Source: Pratylenchus scribneri (taxonomy: Eukaryota > Nematoda > Chromadorea > Rhabditida > Pratylenchidae). From it: a DNA stretch of 64,000 nt. Made by a program: the position numbers and the translations under genes. Below the pieces are notes generated by a model. The model had not been told where the DNA came from. It worked only from the letters and a program-made list of their open reading frames with translations, and made no database searches. Location: positions 744,001-808,000 of the forward strand of contig JAQSEB010000013.1 in assembly GCA_030063045.1 (NCBI GenBank), in the 5' to 3' direction. The first letter of the stretch is position 1. Each line of letters begins with the position of its first letter. Below, piece after piece: positions 57,201-64,000 of this stretch.

Positions 57201-57901
57201 ATAAGCCTGACAAATTTTATTAATATCAATTCCTTTCTTTCAATCAAAACTTGGAAATTTTTAATAAAAATTCTAAATTAAACAAATATAATAAATATAT
57301 TTAATTCAAAATTAATAAAATATATTAAAGAATATTGAATAGCATAATTAAACTAATGAAATATATTTTGTAAAAAATAATAAAATAAAAAAATATGATG
57401 TCATAGATTTATTGAAAGAAATTTTAGCCAGGAAAAGAAGCGGCGGATCCTTTAATTTTAATAATTTTCGATTAAAGTTATAAAAGAATTAATTTAGATA
57501 AATTATAAATTGTAAAATTAAGCTCTTGTAAAATTATTCATTTCTTTTTTAATTAAATTTTTCATTAAGAAGATTATATATAAAAAAAGAGATTTAAAAA
57601 TATAAAATATAAACATTAAAATTAAATAAAAACAAGAATTTTCTATTATTTGAATATGAAGTATGAAATTTTGTCAATATATCTGACAATAATAAATTAA
57701 TTTTAAAACTTATAAAAGAATTTACAGCGAAATCGTTAAACAATATATTTAATAGTAAAACACAGAAATTTTTAATTTCTTTTTATCAAAAAATTGCATA
57801 TTTGAAAGTGAATAAATTTGGACAAGAGTAAAAAAATTAACATATGAAAAAATAAAAAGAAGGATAAAAAGAAATTTTTATGTCAAAATAATAGCTTCTA
57901 A

Positions 57902-58012
57902 ACCCCTGTTTTGCAAATTGCTAATATAAGTGTTTGGTGGACATGGATATGTTTGGATAACGTGAAAATATTTATAAAATCAAAATTATTTAATTTACGA
58001 TTTCTGAGATGA
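57902..58012 (+). CDS. coding-like island, 36 codons
   Basis: The frame TPVLQIANISVWWTWICLDN followed by GTGAAAA, a possible donor, or by 16 AT-rich codons to TGA. Three Trp codons in the core depart strongly from background. Confidence 0.3.
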   Translation, partial: TPVLQIANISVWWTWICLDNVKIFIKSKLFNLRFLR

Positions 58013-59443
58013 AAAATTTTATTTATTTATATATATCACAAAATTTTAAATTAAAAAATGTAAAATGGCCGCGGATTCCTTCTAAAATATGCTTATTTGA
58101 TTATATAATAATAATTTAATTTAATTTGCAATAAAAATATAAAGATTTTCTCTATTGAAGAATCCAATAATAAAATTGTGAGGTTAACAATTTTCTTTTA
58201 TATGTTCCCATTATTTATCACTTAATTTTTTTATTAAATTAATTTGATAAAAAATAAAATGTTTTGAAATTTTTCTAAATCATAATTCAAATAAAAATAA
58301 AAATATATAAAACTAATGAGTTTCACAAAGTTAAGTAATTTTAAATTAAATTTTTTAAAAATTTCTTCGTTAAAATGTGAAAAAATTTATAGATAGAATT
58401 ATTGAATATTTAAATTTAAATATTATTAAAATTATAAATTTTTATTTTAAATTTAAATAAATTGTAATATGAATAAAAAATAATTTTAGTGTAACTATTC
58501 TTGTCATGATAATATTGAAGACTGACAAATTTTATGGCTCATCGTGTGTTAAATACGTTGAATGAAATTTTTAAATAAATAATCTATTGCATGGAAAAAG
58601 TTAAGATTTAGAAAATAGTTATTATATTATGATAAACTTGAAATAATTGGAAATCAATAAATTGGAATTGTTAATAAAATTTACTTAAATTTTATATTAA
58701 TTTATTAAATAAATGAAAAATTTATATAATTTATTTAACATTATGAAAATTATATGTGCTCAAAAAAAAAAAATTAAAAAAAATTATTTATTATTTAAAA
58801 GAAATTTAAATAATTTGAATTCTGATTTTTAGCAAATATAACATTAAAGAAATACTGAAAAATTTGTACGACATTTTTGTTTAATAAATTGTGAGAAAAA
58901 TTAAAAAGATTAATTAAATATTAAATATTAATTTTGTTTAGAATTCGGATTCGGATTTAGAAATTGTTTTCTAAATTTTATAAATCAGTAAAAAATGAAA
59001 TTTAAAAGAATGCTTTATTGAAAAAATAAATATTTTATCAAGGAAAATATTAAATTTATTTTTAATGTAATTTTAAATATTATAAAAAAAGATTAACAAA
59101 AATTTGAGAACTAATATAATTTTTTAAATTAAAATTTGATAAATAAAAAAATTTAAAATTTAAAATACTATATAAAAATATAGATCAATATTTTACTAAT
59201 TTTCTATTAATAAAATTTTTAAATAAAAATTATTTTAAAATTTTATATTAAAATAGAAACGATTAATATGATTATCAAGAATTAAAAAAAGTACTAAAAT
59301 TCTAATCTTTTGAAAGAATAAAATAAAAATAATGAGATAATTCTAATAAGAATTAATGTTTTCTAAACATTATCAGAGTAAAAATTTTTATATATTTTAA
59401 CACTAATAAAATTATTTTCAAAAATATTTTTAGTCCTCAGATT

Positions 59444-59512
59444 ATGGTAAATGAACAAACAATCAAAAATTCACTACCATATTTGCAATTCAGTAAGCTT
59501 AAACAAATATAA
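59444..59512 (+). CDS. short ORF, 22 aa
   Basis: ATG frame MVNEQTIKNSLPYLQFSKLK then QI and TAA, open several codons upstream. Confidence 0.25.
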   Translation: MVNEQTIKNSLPYLQFSKLKQI

Positions 59513-59848
59513 AAAATCATAAATTCATTTATTAGAAAAGTTAACATTTGTTGAATATTCATAAAATTGTTTACCAATATATTCCTCTTTAATGCGACAT
59601 TCTAGAAATAAATGTTTTAAAAATATAGTAATTTAATTAATTTTACATAACGTATAATTCTCTATATAAAAAAATTGATTACAATATTTTAAATTAATAT
59701 TTATCTAAATTTTTAATAAATTTTATAGAAAATTTGATTCTGAATAAATAAAAGATTGAAAGAATTAATTACAGGATTATGTCCTATTATTTCTATCCTT
59801 TTTTATATATGTAAAGTATAATCTACATAATTATATTTATCTATTATT

Positions 59849-59939
59849 TTAGTTTACCGAAATCATTAACGATAATTCCCACAAATGTTGAAGATGAAGT
59901 TGTCTATGAAAATTTTTTATTATATTATTTGTAAAATAA
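59849..59939 (+). CDS. coding-like island, 28 codons
   Basis: After ATTTTAG the frame LPKSLTIIPTNVEDEVVYEN then FLLYYL runs to TAA. No family recognised. Confidence 0.3.
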
Positions 59940-60228
59940 ATAATTAAAAATTAACTCACTCTGAAGAGAATAATGCATAAAATCATACTTCGTTAAAAAT
60001 TATTTTCTATTTACGGTAAAGCTTTTCAGTAGAGAAATTAAAATTACAAAATATTTCAATCAATAAATCCTAATATATACTGATCTTCGTAAAGATAATA
60101 AATAAAATGAAAAAAATATCATCCGTAAAGACGTTAAAATAATAAAAATAAAATAAGAATATAGAAAAATTAAGGAAAAATAATAGTATTTAATTAAAAA
60201 TAAAAAAAAATGAAAAAAATACACAATA

Positions 60229-60306
60229 ATGGGCAAGCACAAAACGTCCCAGGACGTGTGGAGCAAATGTAGGAAGGCGGAAATTAGGAAAATGGAAATG
60301 GTGTGA
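60229..60306 (+). CDS. short ORF, 25 aa
   Basis: ATG frame MGKHKTSQDVWSKCRKAEIR then KMEMV and TGA; ATG-GTGTGAGAG could be a donor. Basic, G+C-rich for the region. Confidence 0.35.
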   Translation: MGKHKTSQDVWSKCRKAEIRKMEMV

Positions 60307-60533
60307 GAGCAGTGGAGAAAACATTTTTTAAAATTTAATAATATTTATTTTTAGCCATATATCTATAAATTTCTAAAAATTTAACAATTACAACTCAATT
60401 TTAATAATATATTTGTTCTAATTATATTTTGATTTGACGTATTAACTCATTTTAAAATTTTTTTCTAGTTGATTTTTTAAGAAGAAAAAATTATTATTAT
60501 TTTCCATTTTTATATAATCCTCGGCTCATTAAA

Positions 60534-60602
60534 ATGATCTTATCTCATTGCCTGGGAAAATTTCGTCGTTTAACTTTCTCATTATTCTCAGAAGAAGAAT
60601 AA
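60534..60602 (+). CDS. short ORF, 22 aa
   Basis: ATG frame MILSHCLGKFRRLTFSLFSE then EE and TAA; open about 8 codons upstream (YNPRLIK). Confidence 0.3.
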   Translation: MILSHCLGKFRRLTFSLFSEEE

Positions 60603-61250
60603 TTGTAAATTGAGAGAAATTAATTAAAAATTTTTATTTCTTTGTAATAATTTTTATGATAAACAATTTAATAAAATGATTGATAAAAAGAAAAGTAACA
60701 TTATTTTTATCTCTATACAGGATTTATTTATAATAAAAATGAGAAAAAATTTAATAATTTTTTAAAAATTAAAAAAAAAGAATAAATATGCAAATTCGAA
60801 TTTTTTTTATTATTTAATATATGAAAAATCGAGAAAAATTTTAATTTAATATATATAATGAATTTTTATTTATTATTAAAATAAATTTAAATTTACTTAA
60901 AAATATTTACTGCTAATTTTTTTTTATTCTCGACGCCAATGAATGTTGAAAATGTTTGAATCAAAAATTTTGTGAATTCAATTAATAAATTTTATTAATC
61001 AGAGGTTGTACTTCAAATCAATATCCCACTCAATTAATGGATTTTAATTTTCCTTTAAATAGAGTAATCAATTTTTATAAATTTTATTAAAATTAAAAAT
61101 ATATTTTAAATTTATTTATATAATAAATTTTAGTTTATTGAAATTATTCAACAATTGTTGCATATGAATGGCTTTAAATTAATATTAAATTTGATTTTTA
61201 CAAGTTAAAATTTTAAGATAAAATAGTGATTTTAAAAGAAGAAATCGACA

Positions 61251-61352
61251 ATGCAACTCCTATTTTCTGGAATGTTTATTGTATATGATAGAATATTTAA
61301 ACTTCCATACGAAAAAAAAGAAGATGGGAATATCAGGACTATTTTCATTTGA
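61251..61352 (+). CDS. short ORF, 33 aa
   Basis: ATG frame MQLLFSGMFIVYDRIFKLPY then EKKEDGNIRTIFI and TGA. An alternative frame upstream reads EEIDNATPIFWNVY. Confidence 0.3.
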   Translation: MQLLFSGMFIVYDRIFKLPYEKKEDGNIRTIFI

Positions 61353-63118
61353 GATGATTAAAAAATGATTGAAGAAATTTTTTTAATAGGATATTTTATG
61401 AAAATATTATATCAGTTAGCTAAAAAACAAAATATATCAACTGAAAAAATTTTCTATCCTACAATTTATATTTATTGATATGATTGAATTTTTCAATAAA
61501 TAAAATGAGATAAAATAAGAATAAATTTATGGTCAATTAAAATAAATAAAATTTAATATAAAAATAAAAAGGAAATAAATCAATGATATAAAAAATTATA
61601 TGCATTTTTATACTGAATTTCTATTTTATACAATAGATGGAAAAAATAATGTGTTACTTATTTAAACAAATATGATTAACCTTAAAAAATAGAAAAATTT
61701 AAAAAATCCAATGTCAAATATTGATAATGCTATTATACCGGAAAAATTTTGAGATATTCTAGATAATTTTGGAATAATGTAATAAAATATATATTAAAAA
61801 TAAAAAGGATAGTAAAATACTAGTAGAAATAAGCGCACTAAGCTATATATGCAAAAGTAGGCATAGTCAGTTGCTTATTATGTAAATATATAGATTGAAA
61901 AAAATTACAAATAATATATAATTTTTGAAAATAATTTCTAAATTTTCAAGGAAAAACATATAATAATTAATGCTATTCACAAGATTAATTAGAAGAATAA
62001 ATAATAAAATAAGATTATAAAACAAAATCTCTAAATAAAAAAAAAATTTCAACCAGAAATTATGAAAAAATATCAAATTTTTATTATAGATTCAGAGCAA
62101 CAATCATACACCAATGGATTATTGCAAAAGACAATAGATTATTATAAAAATCAAAAAAAGATTAATTGATATTCTAGAAGAAGAAAGTAAAATTTTTAAT
62201 TTAACTAAAATAAAAAATTTTCATTGACATAAATATAACAAAAATATCTATAAAAGATAAATAATATATTTTCATATAGTTCCAAAGTCATATCCAATTG
62301 AATATTAATAAATTTTATGATAATGATTTTTATAAACAAATGCAAAAAAATACATTTTTTATATATCTATTATAAAATTTTTACAAAAGGATTAGTTTAA
62401 CAATGTATTCGAATAGTCCATGTTGCAATATACCATTTTTATTGTAGAACTATGTGAAAATTGATTATTAATATTATTATTATATTTATTAATTAATTTA
62501 CATGAATTTGGCGATTGTCAGCACATAGTGGTTATTACTTTTATTGAAATAAATATTTATAATAAATTTAATCTTCATCTAGCTCGAAGATTCATAACAA
62601 ATTTAAAAATTGGGAGAGTGGTATTCTAGGAAAATAAATAAAAAAAAATTGCGAAAAATAAAATTATGACCGATAAATATATGGAAATTTTTATTAAATG
62701 AAAAATTTAATTCGTTGGAAAATTATAATTAAATTCAATTATAATTAAAAAATTTTGATCGAATTATAGAAAATTCTTTTAAATTGACGAAAGAATTCCG
62801 TGCGATTAAACACTAAGGAATGCAAATTGTTTTGTACAAAATTTTTGATTAATTAAAAAAAGGAATAAAATACAATTATAAAACTTATTTATTTAAATTG
62901 GTTATTTAAAAAATTTGAATTTTAAAATTTTATATCTTATTAATAAATAAAACCTAAAATAGGAAAAAAAATCAACATTTATTAATGCAGATGATTTATC
63001 TAAGAAAAATATTATTTTTAAAGCGAATCGTAGTATGCAAGATAAAGAAGAGTTAAATAATATTTTTATAATTATAATGTCACTGCCTTTCTTCACAATC
63101 ATTCTATTTATTCTTAAA

Positions 63119-63279
63119 GAGGCATTGAAGAAACGATTGGCCAATGCAAACGTCCAATTAAGAATGTTCGGACTGTAACCAGTTTAAATATTATGGATGA
63201 TGAAGAACATATTGAAAAGATAAATAAAAGACACAATCACACTTTAAAATGGGGCAATATTTCTCATTCACAAAAATGA
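63119..63279 (+). CDS. two adjacent short coding-like frames
   Basis: EALKKRLANANVQLRMFGL ends in TAA at 63178; then an ATG frame (63193-63279) reads MDDEEHIEKINKRHNHTLKW then GNISHSQK and TGA. Helical, charged, perhaps parts of one broken gene. Confidence 0.35.
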
Positions 63280-64000
63280 CCTTTTTAATTTCATCTCAAG
63301 GATTTTTTGATTCCGTATCTCTTTTCTTACTATGTTCTATATGCCTTTTGAAAAAAAAAAGTTAAAAATCAAAAATCAGGATTTAAGTAAAATAATATTA
63401 TTCAAAAATTATTATTGAACTTAAATTGAAATAAAATTTTTTTATTATGAATATGAAAAATATTTAAAGTATAAATTAATTTTACTAAATAAATTGAAAG
63501 AATAAAAGATGTAGATTTTATTTTAAAAAATAAAAGAAACTTATTTTATTGAGCATGACATGATTATGGGAATTCTTAATGCATAATCAACATTCTATGC
63601 ATAAAAATTTAAAAAGATGTTATAATGCAAAATTAAACATATTTATTAAAAATGATATTATAAAATAATTAATCAAATGAATTAAATTATGTTTAATTGT
63701 AAATTAATGAAGAATAAAATTATAAACATAATAATTAAAAACAAATTTAGAATCACATGCGGATATTGAAAAATTATAAATTATTTAAATAGAAATAAAG
63801 AATTAATTTAAAAATTTATATAAAGTGAGTAATTTGAGATATTATACTAACACCATTTTTTAGATATAGTTCTATAAATAGTAAAATAATTGTAAAAATA
63901 TTAAAGAAAATTTTATTAAAGAACATATGTAATTTTTTGTAAGCTTCAGCCCTTTTTATTAATATTATATTTAAAATTTTAATTTTAACTAAAAATATAA

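Larger units (their letters stand above)
22346..64000. other. very AT-rich tract with scattered short coding-like islands
   Basis: From just after the segment ending GGCAAATGGAAAG the sequence becomes dominated by A/T words (TAAAAATTTA, AATAAAATT) for the rest of the window. No ORF above 120 codons occurs. Islands of 40-170 bp with higher G+C and open frames occur every few hundred bases to about 2 kb on both strands; the best are listed separately. Outside those islands and the listed repeats I see nothing interpretable. Confidence 0.7.

Noticed and set aside
60060..60266. Minus-strand 68-codon ORF with hydrophobic stretches
   Set aside because: Most of it is AT-background (Phe/Ile/Tyr); only the end overlaps the plus-strand island at 60229-60306, which has better coding character.
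62902..63144. Minus-strand 80-codon ORF
   Set aside because: Mainly AT-background codons; the G+C-richer end is better explained by the plus-strand frame EALKKRLANANVQL.
1..64000. tRNA genes, CRISPR arrays, spliced-leader genes
   Set aside because: I looked for cloverleaf-like A/B boxes, regular spaced repeats and the common nematode SL1 sequence and saw none; a covariance search would be needed to be sure.

Overview
The window looks like genomic DNA of an AT-rich nematode. Introns are short (about 45-560 nt) with TTTTCAG/TTTTAG acceptors, exons are small, and the recognisable proteins are eukaryotic: an NSF-type AAA ATPase, the eIF4A Q motif, a SPRY-like domain, a Ulp1-like protease piece and a J-domain piece. 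The SPRY-like gene and a small secreted Cys-rich peptide would fit a plant-parasitic tylenchid such as Meloidogyne, but that assignment is inference. No bacterial operons, tRNA, rRNA arrays or CRISPR were seen.

Region 1 (1-22.3 kb) is gene- and repeat-dense. From left to right: the 3' end of a plus-strand coiled-coil gene; a minus-strand gene joining a coiled coil to the N-terminal exon of eIF4A, with no helicase core behind it; a complete seven-exon plus-strand gene ending in a SPRY-like domain (324 aa); a broken minus-strand coiled-coil repeat gene; a two-exon secreted Cys-rich peptide (98 aa); a 127-aa minus-strand hypothetical gene; a multi-exon minus-strand gene (at least 406 aa) with one GC-AG intron; an NSF pseudogene with several nonsense codons, frameshifts and a destroyed P-loop; and a weaker set of plus-strand exons reaching the end of the region.

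The introns and intergenic DNA of region 1 are full of foldback (inverted-repeat) elements. Many share a core close to TCAATCGACGCGTCTCGATG, always present in opposed pairs. Other elements are hAT-like MITEs with CAGTG/CAGGG ends. Three elements in the window have exact 8-bp target-site duplications (at 7.4, 38.2 and 53.3 kb).

Region 2 (about 22.35-64 kb) changes abruptly to very AT-rich DNA with no long gene. It is not featureless: every few hundred bases to about 2 kb there is a short island of higher G+C that reads as 15-60 codons, often flanked by good AG and GT sites, on both strands. Recognisable ones are a J-domain HPD segment and a Ulp1-like protease C-terminus whose expected catalytic Cys is Tyr. 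Two large foldbacks, a hAT-like element and two tandem duplications are embedded here. The islands could be micro-exons of genes with huge AT-rich introns, or fossils of genes decaying under AT-biased mutation; sequence alone does not decide.

No shared pathway links the intact genes. The strongest novelty candidates are the core-sharing foldback family and the island-studded AT-rich tract.
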